A stretch of 42,623 nt of DNA from Thermobacillus xylanilyticus (GCF_907165215.1 NZ_CAJRAY010000079.1:1-42623), one strand, 5' to 3'. Numbered from the stretch's first letter, positions 26,303 to 34,810 are shown. Notes: a model not told the origin generated them from the letters alone. Translations and numbers: made by a program.

Positions 26303-26314
26303 TCCGCCCCCTCT

Positions 26315-26941
26315 TCAATACCGTAAGGAAATCTCCTGATAAATGACGGTGACGAACGAGACGATCTGCTGAAGCAGGCTGAAGAAGAGCAGACAGATAA
26401 ACGCCAGGAAGCCGATTGCCACCACGGTCAGCAGCATCGTCCCGACCGTCTTGGCGGGCGTATATTGATGCACCGTCATATTTCCGACGAACAGCAGATA
26501 CAGCGACCAGAGGACGGCGACGCTTTCCGAGAAATAATAGAAAGCCGCTTCCTGCAGCGTGATCGCGTTGCTCAGCCAAATCCAGGGAAAACGGATGATG
26601 ATCATCGGGATGAGCGCGAAACAGGTGGACGCAAAGATCTCGACGAACTTCCCTTCACCATCCATCAGCGTCGTGAGCGACCAGTTGGCCACGCACCAGA
26701 ACAGGACGGGCACGGCCACATAGACGATCTCCATCAGGCTGTTCATGTCGTCCGGGTTGTACAGATGAACGACAAAGCCGCTGTACTGGCTGCTCAGGAT
26801 GTTGGTGGCGGCCATCAGGACCAGAATGGCAAACGAAACGATCAGATTGGCTTTCCTGCTTTGTTCGTACTTGAGTTCCCAGTAACCCGCGAACGGATGG
26901 AAAATGAGATAGAACGGGAACCGGACAAGCGCTTTACTCAA
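26315..26941 (-). CDS. YIP1 family integral membrane protein
   Basis: This 208-residue protein has about five hydrophobic segments (near 30-50, 70-95, 110-130, 140-160 and 172-198) and the family-like opening FPFYLIFHPFAGYWELKYEQ. YIP1-domain proteins of bacteria have no established function. The gene starts at TTG 26941 with GAAGGGGG 9 nt upstream and overlaps the stop of the NHL/TPR gene by 8 nt. Tight coupling on both sides suggests it works with the NHL/TPR and DUF5696 proteins, perhaps as a membrane scaffold; this is inference. Confidence 0.8.
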   Translation of the reverse strand: MSKALVRFPFYLIFHPFAGYWELKYEQSRKANLIVSFAILVLMAATNILSSQYSGFVVHLYNPDDMNSLMEIVYVAVPVLFWCVANWSLTTLMDGEGKFVEIFASTCFALIPMIIIRFPWIWLSNAITLQEAAFYYFSESVAVLWSLYLLFVGNMTVHQYTPAKTVGTMLLTVVAIGFLAFICLLFFSLLQQIVSFVTVIYQEISLRY

Positions 26942-28397
26942 GGGTTGCGGCCCCCTTCCTTCTCAGCATCTTCCTCAGTTTCTTCAGCAGCAGCAGACCG
27001 GCGGTCACCGCCATGGCCGCCGACAAGACCGCGGGCAGATACTCCCGGAGCACTTCCTTGCGGCGGAGCTGGAACGCCTTCGAATAGTTGCGCTGATCCA
27101 TGCTCAGCTTGAAATACTGCATCGCTTCGGCATATTTGCCCTGGCGCAGCAGCGCCTTCCCGATGCCGGAGTAGGCGAATTCCAGGTTCGCGTTCATGTC
27201 GACCGCCTTGCGGAACAGTTCGACGGCCCGCTCCTCGTCCCCGCGGTAGTAGCTTCTGACCGCTTCATTGAGCGTGCTGCCGTATTCCGTCACCTGGAAC
27301 AGCGTAATTTCGCCGAGCGCCTTGTCCAGAACAAGGAAGTCGTCCCCCAGCCGTTCAATGGCGACCGGCGTGTTGAATTCGCCCCGTTTGTTCCCCAGCC
27401 CGCCGAAAACGTACATCAGATGTCCGTCGCCGTTGTACGTGAAGATGCGGCCCCGCTTGGCATCGAGCACGGAGTAGATCTCGCTGTCCGCCACGTCGAT
27501 GTCCACCAGCCGGGAAGGGCCGGCGCTTGCCGTGTAGCGAATGTCTCCCCGCGGGCTGAAATAGCCTTCCCTGCGCAAAATGTCGTTTCCGTGCGCGTTC
27601 AGCTTTTTGATCGTTTCCCCCCATTGATCGCCGTTCGTCGCGTAGATGAATCCTTCTTCATTCATGTCCAGGCTCGTAAATTCCGTCGGCACGAACAGCA
27701 CCATCCGGCTTCGCTGCTCGCGCGTCGAGATCCGTTTCCAGAACAGTTCGACCGGATCGACCCGGACGCGATTGGCGCCGATGAAGGAGGTGAACGTTCC
27801 GTCGGCGTTAAATTCCATGAAGCCGTCAAACACCCCGACCGCCAGCACGTACAGCCGCTGCGCCTTGTCGGCGGCAATCCTGACGGGCTGGAATACGAAG
27901 TTGGCCGGAAGCAGTTCGGATTCGGGCGACTCGATCACCTTCACCAGATGGAGCTGACGGTCCAGATGGACGATGCGCCTGTTCCCGGTATCGGCGATCA
28001 GCACTTCCTTGTCATCCGTCACGAAGATCCCCTGGGGGTTCGCGAACGTATCCTCATGTCCGTCCCGGACGAAGGAATCAATGACCGACGCCGGCTGCAG
28101 CTGCCGGTCCAATACGACAATCCGGTTGTTGCCGGAATCCAGCACATAGATGTCACCGTCCGCCGTAACGAACAGATCGTTCGGTTCCTTGAACGGCCCG
28201 ACGCCGAGATCCCGGCCGTTCAGCAGCGCGGCCGGCAAATACGGCGCGGGCGAACTGACCGTATCCCCCCAGAAGGAGTAGTTGTAGGCCACGGGGACGC
28301 CGTCGGCCCGGGCGGCCGCTGTGCCCATGCCCGCGCCGAGCAGACCGGCCATCGCCAGGAGGACGACGACGTGTTTGATCCGCATGCTCATCCGCAT
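26934..28397 (-). CDS. Secreted NHL-repeat beta-propeller with TPR and C-terminal membrane anchor
   Basis: This 487-residue protein starts with a signal peptide (hydrophobic 9-24, AAARA near 27-31). Residues ~65-380 hold about six NHL-type blades, recognised by repeats such as LFVTADGDIYVLDSGNNRI and IFVTDDKEVLIADTGNRRI. Residues ~390-440 are TPR-like helices (AVELFRKAVDMNANLEFAYS, ALLRQGKYAEAMQYF). A TM segment near 450-470 is followed by a short basic cytoplasmic tail. It is therefore an extracellular propeller held at the membrane, a layout suited to protein-protein or glycan contacts. The frame stays open far upstream, but ATG 28397 has GAAGGGGG 6 nt upstream and begins the signal peptide, 14 nt after the permease stop. 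Confidence 0.85.
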   Translation of the reverse strand: MRMSMRIKHVVVLLAMAGLLGAGMGTAAARADGVPVAYNYSFWGDTVSSPAPYLPAALLNGRDLGVGPFKEPNDLFVTADGDIYVLDSGNNRIVVLDRQLQPASVIDSFVRDGHEDTFANPQGIFVTDDKEVLIADTGNRRIVHLDRQLHLVKVIESPESELLPANFVFQPVRIAADKAQRLYVLAVGVFDGFMEFNADGTFTSFIGANRVRVDPVELFWKRISTREQRSRMVLFVPTEFTSLDMNEEGFIYATNGDQWGETIKKLNAHGNDILRREGYFSPRGDIRYTASAGPSRLVDIDVADSEIYSVLDAKRGRIFTYNGDGHLMYVFGGLGNKRGEFNTPVAIERLGDDFLVLDKALGEITLFQVTEYGSTLNEAVRSYYRGDEERAVELFRKAVDMNANLEFAYSGIGKALLRQGKYAEAMQYFKLSMDQRNYSKAFQLRRKEVLREYLPAVLSAAMAVTAGLLLLKKLRKMLRRKGAATLE

Positions 28398-28411
28398 CCT
28401 GCGCCCCCTTC

Positions 28412-29287
28412 CTAATCTTTCATCCCGGATGAGGCCATCGTCTGAATGACGTTGCTCTGGGAGATGACGAAGAGCGTGATCGGCACGATCATCAGAATGA
28501 GCGCGACCGCCGCCCCGACGCCCGCCCGGGCGATGCCGCCGAGCGAAATTTGCCCCAGCGCGTAATGAAGCGTCTTCAGGTTTTCGCTGTAAATGAAGCT
28601 GCCGCCGTCGCTTCCCCACAGCATCGGGAACTGCAGAATCATCAGCGTCAGCCACGCCGGTTTTACGTTCGGCATGACGATGCTCCAGTAAATCCGGTAT
28701 TCGCTCGCGCCGTCGATCTTGGCCGCTTCCAGCAGGGCGTCCGGAATCTGCTCCATGAACTGCTTCATCAGGAAGAGGCCGAGCGAGAAGGCGAGCGACG
28801 GCACGATGATCGACGCGTGCGTGTTGATCCATCCGAGCCAGGACATGACCATGTAGTTGGGAATGGCGGTGACATGACCCGAGAACATGAGCGACAGCAC
28901 CACAATCGAGAACAGCGTCCGGGAACCCGGAAAACGGTACTTCGCCAGCGGGTAGGCCGCCATGGAGGCCAGCAGAATATGTCCGGCCGTCCCGATGATC
29001 GTAATGAGCAGTGTGTTGGCGATGTACCGCGACAGCGGCACCCAGGAGTTCCCCATCAGGGCCACCAGGTCGTAGAAGTTGTCCAACGTCGGATTGCGCA
29101 CGAAAATCCGCGGCGGAAAAATAAACAGTTCGTCCAGCGGCTTGAACGCGTTGTTCACCGCGTAGATGAGCGGGATGGCCGAGAAACAGCCGAATACGCC
29201 GAGAAACGCGAACAGAATGAAACTGACGGTGAACGAGCGGTTCAACCTTCTGCGGATGCGAAAGGCCGACCACAGTTTGTAGGTCAT
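28412..29287 (-). CDS. Carbohydrate ABC transporter permease, MalG type (first pair)
   Basis: This is a 291-residue permease with six TM segments and the EAA loop LLEAAKIDGASEYRIYWSIV near residue 195. A GGGGG ribosome binding site precedes ATG 29287, and the gene starts 1 nt after the stop of its MalF-type partner. The C-terminus (SQSNVIQTMASSGMKD) is the usual MalG-type tail. Together with 29289-30245 it forms the first importer channel of the operon, probably fed by one of the two binding proteins encoded just upstream. Confidence 0.9.
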   Translation of the reverse strand: MTYKLWSAFRIRRRLNRSFTVSFILFAFLGVFGCFSAIPLIYAVNNAFKPLDELFIFPPRIFVRNPTLDNFYDLVALMGNSWVPLSRYIANTLLITIIGTAGHILLASMAAYPLAKYRFPGSRTLFSIVVLSLMFSGHVTAIPNYMVMSWLGWINTHASIIVPSLAFSLGLFLMKQFMEQIPDALLEAAKIDGASEYRIYWSIVMPNVKPAWLTLMILQFPMLWGSDGGSFIYSENLKTLHYALGQISLGGIARAGVGAAVALILMIVPITLFVISQSNVIQTMASSGMKD

Positions 29288-29288
29288 G

Positions 29289-30245
29289 TCATTCCCCCAC
29301 CTTCCGCAGCAGCTTCTGCGTCATCAGGTTCGTCCCGATCATGATGAGGAACAGAACCGTCGCAATGGCGGACGCATAGCCCATCTCGAAGCGGATCGTG
29401 CCGTAGTCCATGAGATGGGTGACCACGGTGTGCGCCGCATAGTTGACGCTCGGGAACCCCGCCAGCGCGATCGAGATATCGGCGACGGCGAAGGAGGCGG
29501 TGATCTGCATGACAGCGCCGAACATGAGTTGCGGCCGCATGGACGGCAGCGTGATGTACCACAGTTCCTGCCAGCGGTTCTTGATGCCGTCCACCGCTCC
29601 CGCTTCGATCAGCGTCTTGTCGATCGTCTGAAATCCGGCGATGAAGGCGAGGAAGCTGGTGCCGAGGCTGAGCCACAGCTGGACGATGATGACGATGGAC
29701 AGGATATACTTCTCGTTCGTCAGCCATTGGATCGGCTCCAGAATGAAACCGTACCGCATCAGAAAGCCGTTCAGATAACCGTAGCTGTCGCCCGAGAACA
29801 GGATCAGCCAGATGAAGAACACGTTCCCGGAGATGGACGGCGCGTAGAACACCAGCGTCATGAAGGCCCGGATCTTGGGCGACAGCTCGTTGATGATCCA
29901 GGCGAACAGGAAGCAGGCGAGATAGCTGACCGGACCGGTAATGAGCGCGAAAATGAACGTATTCTTCAAGGCGATGATGAAGATGTCGTCATCCAGAAAG
30001 AGCCGCGTATAATTCTGCCACCCCACGAATCGGGGAAATTCGAGCATGTTGAAATAGAAGAAACTGAGCCCCATCGAGACCACGACCGGTATGACCGTGA
30101 AGGTAAAGAAAATGAGCATGTACGGGCCGATCAGGATGTAGTAGTGCCTGTTTCGCTTCAACTCTCGCACCAGACCGGCCAATCGCGACTGCTTCTTCGC
30201 ACGGGAAAGGCCGGGCACGGTGTGTCGGGCCGTTTCGGCTTGCAT
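29289..30245 (-). CDS. Sugar ABC transporter permease, MalF/LplB type (first pair)
   Basis: This 318-residue permease has a basic cytoplasmic N-terminus (~35 residues), TM1 near 37-60 and five further TMs. The EAA loop is IEAGAVDGIKNRWQELWYIT near residue 225. ATG 30245 lies 7 nt after GGGGG and 18 nt after the large binding-protein gene. It pairs with the downstream MalG-type gene. Sugar specificity comes from the binding protein and cannot be read from the permease; xylo- or arabinoxylo-oligosaccharides are the likely cargo from context. Confidence 0.9.
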   Translation of the reverse strand: MQAETARHTVPGLSRAKKQSRLAGLVRELKRNRHYYILIGPYMLIFFTFTVIPVVVSMGLSFFYFNMLEFPRFVGWQNYTRLFLDDDIFIIALKNTFIFALITGPVSYLACFLFAWIINELSPKIRAFMTLVFYAPSISGNVFFIWLILFSGDSYGYLNGFLMRYGFILEPIQWLTNEKYILSIVIIVQLWLSLGTSFLAFIAGFQTIDKTLIEAGAVDGIKNRWQELWYITLPSMRPQLMFGAVMQITASFAVADISIALAGFPSVNYAAHTVVTHLMDYGTIRFEMGYASAIATVLFLIMIGTNLMTQKLLRKVGE

Positions 30246-30263
30246 GGGCTCACCCCCGGCTGC

Positions 30264-33164
30264 TTAAGGCAAATTGAACTCTTTGCGCTTGAGCGCGATT
30301 TCGTCGTTGATGTACAGGACATAATCCGACAAGGCTTCGCGGGGATTCTCGTTCGCATTGACCACCCGGCGGAAGGCGTTGTCCAGATGTCTGCCGGTGA
30401 AGTATCCGCCCGGCACTTGCGGAATGCCTTTGACCCATTTCCATTGTTCTTCCAATTTCTTGTAGTCTTTGACCGGCCACGGCAGTTCCGCGAGCGCCTC
30501 GACATTCGCCGTCGGGTAGCGCGCCGCCTCGCCCATGAGCGCCTCCATCTCGCGGCCGTACATCATCTGCGTGTCCTTGTCCGTCCACCACTTCAGGAAC
30601 GTCCAGGCCGCGTCCTTGTCTTTCACCTGCCGGAGCATCACGGCGGCGGTGGTGTGGCTGGCCACATCATGGCGCACGGTTCCGTCCTCCCGCACCGTGC
30701 CGGGGACGAGGGTGAATTCCCACAACCCCTTGATTTCCGGCGCGAATACCGAGAGCATGTTGTACATCGTATAGTCCGCTATGCCGATCGGCATCTCGCC
30801 CGTCCGGAACCGGTTCGGGAAATCGGCGGTCAGCGGAAACTTGTAGCTGGTGTAGAACTGCGTCCACCGTTTGAACACGTCCATGGACGTATCCGAGTCC
30901 AGCGCGCTGCGCTTCTGGTCGTCCGTGTAGAACTCGCCGCCGTTCTGATAGAGCAGCATGGCGAACGCCGCGTTCGGCACCAGGTTCGCGTTGTTCAGCG
31001 TGTTCTCGAGCGGCAGGTAGAACTCCATGTTTTTCTTCTGCAGCACGGAGATCATGTGATAGACCTCCTCCCACGTCTCGGGAGGCGTCAGGCCGAGCTC
31101 CTCCAGAATGTCCTTGCGGTAGAACATTACCGGGAACATCTGCTGCTCCGGCAGCGCATACACGCCTCCGCCGTACCGGTAAGGCGTCAAGGCGCTTTCG
31201 CGGAACCGTTCCGCCACTTCCGCAAAATCGGGGAACGTAGACAAGTCGATCGCCGCGCTTCTCATGGCGTAGTTCACCGGCACTTCCTCGCCGACTTGCA
31301 GGGCGACGTCCGGCCCTTCGCCTGCCAAAGTGGCCGGGAGCAGAATCTCCGCCGGCACGAGTCTGAGCTTCACGGCAATGTTCGTCTCGGGCGTAAAATA
31401 GTCGTCGATCAGCCCTTTGAGCACCTGCGCCTGATCCCGCCCCGTCGTAATCCAGACCGTGATCGACCGGTCCCCGCCGCCGATGTTGCCGATGCTGTCG
31501 TAATCCTCGGTGTACGAGGCGACGAGGGAGCCGAGTTCGTGCTTGATCCTCTCCAGCAGCGTCGCTTCCGCGCGCGGAGGTTTCCGGTCGGGAGAGTAGA
31601 TGACCAGATAATCCAGCGTCAGCGGCTGCTCCCGCACGGTCAGCAGCCAGGTGCCGAGGGCGCCGACATTGATCTTGAAGGAATTCAGGCGTCTGGCGAC
31701 GGTCTCCGGATGCGCCGCCATTTCCTCCAGCTGGTGGACCATCGTATGGAGAACGGCGACTTTGTCGCTCCGTTCGCCCGTCGTCTGTTCCAGATAATCC
31801 GCCACGCTGCGGATCGTGTCGGCCTGCTTCCCGAGGACGTCCAGCATGTCCGGAATCCGCTTCTCCAATTGATAGTCGCGGTAGGGATCCGGCGTGTTGG
31901 ACGTGATCATGACGATTTTCCGATACAGCTCGTTAAGCTGAAGCACGCTCGACTCGATCGTCCGGATGAGCGGCGCGATCTCGCCGAGGGTCACCTGCAT
32001 GCGGATCCGGTGCTTGCCTTTGGTCAAATAAAAGAAATAAGGCTCCTCCTCGCCCAGGACGTCCGTTCTCCATTTCATGTCGAAGTCAAACCGGACCCGC
32101 TTCATTTCCCGGAACGGATATTGTCCGTCGATCATGATGCTGCGGGTGGCGAACAGGCCGCGCAGCTGGTCCTGTTTGCGCTTCAGCGCGATATGATACA
32201 AGCCGTCCTCTTCCACTTCGAACTCCCATTCGATCCACTGACCGGGAAGCTTCCAGTTCAGTCCGCCGATGGTGTTGATCCGGATCTTGGAGACGTGGTA
32301 CGGCTCGACCGACGAACTCGACCGGTCGGCCAGCGGATACAGGGTCGGCGACGACTTGAGCACCGCATCCTCCGCCTGGAGGATCACAAGTTGATTGCTG
32401 GCCGGCTTCAGCCCATCCGCTTCATAACCTTTCCTGACCTCTTCGTACGACTTAATTTCCGGCTCCTGGTACAGTTCGATGTAATCGATGGCCATCGGCT
32501 CCCGCAGCGCCGTCAGGGTGATGCGCTGCACGCCCCTGTCGAAATGGAACGCGTACGGCTCGTCGACATCCCCTTCGCTGTCCGTGAACGAAGCGATCCG
32601 CCAGGCCGGTTTCTCGACCTGGGTCGGCCGCAGGTCGTTCCCCCGGTCGTCCCGGCGGATTTCATCGTGCCGATTGCCCCATGTCCGGTCGAACAGCAGC
32701 AGTTCCGCCCCTTTGAAAGGGATTTCGCCGTTGATGCTGAACGACCGCTCGACAGCCGAACTTTTGCCCTGAACCGGATAATAATGAATGCGGATGTTGT
32801 ACAGCCCCGGGCGGCTCACCGGAACATCCCAGCTGATCGAACCCGTCTCCGGCGTCAGGACGGCTGTCCCGTCGAGCCCTTCATAACGGTCCACAACCGC
32901 GAAGCCGTCTCCGACGGTCTCGACAAAGTCCTCTCCCTCGATGCGGATCACGTCGTCCGGCCGTTCCGCGCCGGCATGGCCGGCCAGGTAACGGTCATAC
33001 CCGTTGCCCAAGCTTTCGTCCGTCACGGCAACGAAATCGGCCATCGCCCGGACGCGCCCGCCGCTGCCGGAGCCATCCGAACGGTTAAACATCCAGACAG
33101 ACAAAAAAAGAACGGCAAGCACGAGTGCAAGGTACGCGTACCTCTTCTTGCGGATGTTCACCAT
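30264..33164 (-). CDS. Giant membrane-anchored solute-binding protein with two CBM-like modules
   Basis: This 966-residue protein is about twice the usual size of a sugar-binding protein. An N-terminal hydrophobic anchor (8-26) has no lipobox Cys. Residues ~55-225 form a jelly-roll module like CBM6/CBM35 (VIRIEGEDFVETVGDGF ... MAIDYIELYQE). Residues ~245-385 form a second such module (LVILQAEDAV ... KGKHRIRMQVTL), followed by a ~150-residue helical spacer. The last ~430 residues (from about 540) are a family-1 solute-binding domain (SITVWITTGRDQAQVLKGL, GEGPDVALQ, PVMFYRKDILEELGLTPPETWEEV). It could hold polymer at the surface while passing oligomers to the permease. ATG 33164 follows AGGAGAGGAGA. 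It is the second gene of the operon. Confidence 0.87.
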   Translation of the reverse strand: MVNIRKKRYAYLALVLAVLFLSVWMFNRSDGSGSGGRVRAMADFVAVTDESLGNGYDRYLAGHAGAERPDDVIRIEGEDFVETVGDGFAVVDRYEGLDGTAVLTPETGSISWDVPVSRPGLYNIRIHYYPVQGKSSAVERSFSINGEIPFKGAELLLFDRTWGNRHDEIRRDDRGNDLRPTQVEKPAWRIASFTDSEGDVDEPYAFHFDRGVQRITLTALREPMAIDYIELYQEPEIKSYEEVRKGYEADGLKPASNQLVILQAEDAVLKSSPTLYPLADRSSSSVEPYHVSKIRINTIGGLNWKLPGQWIEWEFEVEEDGLYHIALKRKQDQLRGLFATRSIMIDGQYPFREMKRVRFDFDMKWRTDVLGEEEPYFFYLTKGKHRIRMQVTLGEIAPLIRTIESSVLQLNELYRKIVMITSNTPDPYRDYQLEKRIPDMLDVLGKQADTIRSVADYLEQTTGERSDKVAVLHTMVHQLEEMAAHPETVARRLNSFKINVGALGTWLLTVREQPLTLDYLVIYSPDRKPPRAEATLLERIKHELGSLVASYTEDYDSIGNIGGGDRSITVWITTGRDQAQVLKGLIDDYFTPETNIAVKLRLVPAEILLPATLAGEGPDVALQVGEEVPVNYAMRSAAIDLSTFPDFAEVAERFRESALTPYRYGGGVYALPEQQMFPVMFYRKDILEELGLTPPETWEEVYHMISVLQKKNMEFYLPLENTLNNANLVPNAAFAMLLYQNGGEFYTDDQKRSALDSDTSMDVFKRWTQFYTSYKFPLTADFPNRFRTGEMPIGIADYTMYNMLSVFAPEIKGLWEFTLVPGTVREDGTVRHDVASHTTAAVMLRQVKDKDAAWTFLKWWTDKDTQMMYGREMEALMGEAARYPTANVEALAELPWPVKDYKKLEEQWKWVKGIPQVPGGYFTGRHLDNAFRRVVNANENPREALSDYVLYINDEIALKRKEFNLP

Positions 33165-33198
33165 TCTCCTCTCCTGCGACACAAGATCGAAATTGGAC

Positions 33199-33237
33199 GA
33201 CAGTCCCCGGATAGAAGCGTTCTATGCGGGGACTGTC
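33199..33237 (-). other. Strong intercistronic hairpin between the two binding-protein genes
   Basis: GACAGTCCCC pairs perfectly with GGGGACTGTC, continued by a G-C pair, one mismatch and a perfect ATAGAA/TTCTAT stem closing a 3-nt loop: 17 of 18 positions pair. No T-tract follows on the minus strand, so it is not a standard terminator. It lies 24 nt after the first binding-protein gene and may act as an mRNA 3'-end stabiliser or partial terminator, raising the yield of that protein over downstream genes. Confidence 0.75.
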
Positions 33238-33261
33238 GGTCACCGTTCCGTTTGCGCGTGT

Positions 33262-34653
33262 CTACGATCCGTACACTTCGTCGATGGCCGCCTGGAATAC
33301 CGGCTTGTATTTTTCAACGACGGTGGAAACCGACACGCCGCTGTTCAGCTCGCCTTCAAAATCGTAGTAGCCGAGGTTCGGGAAGGTATGGTGATCCAGC
33401 ACGAGCATGTTGGGCGCGACCATTCTCGCGTTGTTGATGTCGTCTTCATTCGTGAACAGCGTCTCGTACCAGCCTTGGTCCGGGTAATCGTAGACCGAAT
33501 CGATATCGTTGATTTTCTCCCAGATATACATGAGCTGTTCGGGATTCGGAATGGCCTTCGGGATCGTGAGCGCCTGGTACAGCGCCTCGAAGGAATGGTA
33601 CTCCGTCGCGCTCGGCCCCTTCGGGAACGGCACGAAGCCGATGTCGGCGTCCGGCATATCCGTCTTGATGCCGCTGAGCTCCCACAGCGCGCCCGCGTAC
33701 ATCAGCGTGTTGCCCTGGCGGAAGAACTGGCCGGGCTCCGTCAAGTCGCCGCCCTCCGTCGGCCTGCTCACCTGTTCGGTCACCAGACGGGAGACGAAGT
33801 TGAGCGATTCGAGCGTCTTCGGATCATCGAGATTTTGCTTGTCATCCTTCGTGAGCGACGTATTGTTGGAAGCGAGCGCGAATTCGAGCAGCCCCCGGTT
33901 GGCGAGGCCCCAGGTATCCAGCTTGCCGTCGTTGTTCGTATCCCGGTTGGCGTCCTTGGCCACCTGGATGAACGTGTCCCAATTCCAGTTGTCTTCGTTG
34001 ACATATTCCTGCAGCGGTTTGATGCCGAGCTGATTCATCAGCGTGCGGTTGTAGAAAATGCCCTGGACCAGGTTGGCGTGGTTTTCGGAAAATCCGTAGC
34101 CTCTGCCCTGGTAGGTGTAGTATTCATTCGTCACTTTCTGGTTGAACGCGTTGGCGTTCTTCGTGTACTCGTCGATCGGCCAGAGCAGATCCTGCTTGAC
34201 CAGCGCCGGCACGGTGTACGTCTTGCCCAGCCGGACGATCTCGCCGATCGGTTCGCCGGCGAGCAGCGACGCCGTCACTTTCTGCTGATATTCGCCGTAA
34301 TCGATCGCAATATATTCCACCTTGAAGTTGTGCTTGGCCATCAACTCTTCCAGGTTTTGTTTCCGCTGGATGTTGTCCGGATTGTCTTCCGGAATGGTCA
34401 TGTCCCACCACGACACGATCCGGATCGTCTTGCCGCCCAGATCGAAATCCATCTCCGGCGTCCGGTACACGTCATCCTCCATGTCCTCCGTTTCGTCGAC
34501 CGGCTCGCCCCCGGTCTCCGTGTCGACGGTTGTCTCGTTTCCGGACGAACCGGTGCTGTCATTGTTGCCGTTATTGCTCGAGCCGCCTCCGCTGCATGCG
34601 GCCAGCAGCAGGAGCAATGCGCACAGCAGCATGGCCATGGTGCGAATCCGCAT
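33262..34653 (-). CDS. Extracellular solute-binding lipoprotein, first gene of the operon
   Basis: This 463-residue protein has lipobox LAAC (Cys20) followed by a Gly/Ser/Asn-rich linker and an acidic stretch (ETGGEPVDETEDMEDD). The mature domain is a family-1 sugar-binding protein: KTIRIVSWWDM, LLAGEPIGEIVRL, FYNRTLMNQLGIKPL, and a DTNNDGKLDTWGL loop resembling an EF-hand calcium site. ATG 34653 has GAGGGGG 7 nt upstream; the frame extends to 34686 without a better start. It is separated from the second binding-protein gene by a strong hairpin. It likely delivers xylan- or arabinan-derived oligosaccharides to a permease pair downstream; the ligand is inferred from context only. Confidence 0.9.
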   Translation of the reverse strand: MRIRTMAMLLCALLLLLAACSGGGSSNNGNNDSTGSSGNETTVDTETGGEPVDETEDMEDDVYRTPEMDFDLGGKTIRIVSWWDMTIPEDNPDNIQRKQNLEELMAKHNFKVEYIAIDYGEYQQKVTASLLAGEPIGEIVRLGKTYTVPALVKQDLLWPIDEYTKNANAFNQKVTNEYYTYQGRGYGFSENHANLVQGIFYNRTLMNQLGIKPLQEYVNEDNWNWDTFIQVAKDANRDTNNDGKLDTWGLANRGLLEFALASNNTSLTKDDKQNLDDPKTLESLNFVSRLVTEQVSRPTEGGDLTEPGQFFRQGNTLMYAGALWELSGIKTDMPDADIGFVPFPKGPSATEYHSFEALYQALTIPKAIPNPEQLMYIWEKINDIDSVYDYPDQGWYETLFTNEDDINNARMVAPNMLVLDHHTFPNLGYYDFEGELNSGVSVSTVVEKYKPVFQAAIDEVYGS

Positions 34654-34689
34654 TTCGAATCCCCCTCGTTCGGTTGACTTCGCCAAAGA

Positions 34690-34703
34690 GTTTAGCGCTT
34701 ACA
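34690..34703 (-). promoter_or_regulatory. cre-like site (CcpA) upstream of the large operon
   Basis: On the minus strand TGTAAGCGCTAAAC matches the catabolite-responsive-element consensus TGWAANCGNTNWCA at all fixed positions except the last two. It lies 36 bp upstream of the first start codon of the operon, between the divergent AraC gene and the operon, where a repressing CcpA site is expected. Confidence 0.45.
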
Positions 34704-34787
34704 AACGAGAGGCAACAACCGGACGGACACCAGATCTTTCACCCGGCAAACGATAGGATCAAAACCGGCAGACCCGCCTTGCGCCGG

Positions 34788-34810
34788 ACTTCGGAGCCGA
34801 ACTTCGGAGC
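34788..34810. repeat. Tandem direct repeat, possible regulator half-sites
   Basis: ACTTCGGAGC occurs at 34788-34797 and again at 34801-34810, a 13-bp period. It lies in the divergent intergenic region between the large operon and the AraC-type regulator. AraC-family proteins often bind direct repeats, though with longer periods, so assignment is tentative. The rest of 34704-34847 shows nothing recognisable. Confidence 0.4.

Noticed and set aside
28398..29273. Upstream extension of the NHL/TPR frame through the permease gene
   Set aside because: The extension is out of frame with the MalG-type permease, while ATG 28397 begins a clear signal peptide with a good ribosome binding site.
29286..33437. 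Very long plus-strand open frame (1383 codons) opposite the permease and binding-protein genes
   Set aside because: It is antisense to well-recognised genes, rich in Arg/His/Asp with no domain pattern, and is the usual mirror frame of high-GC coding DNA.
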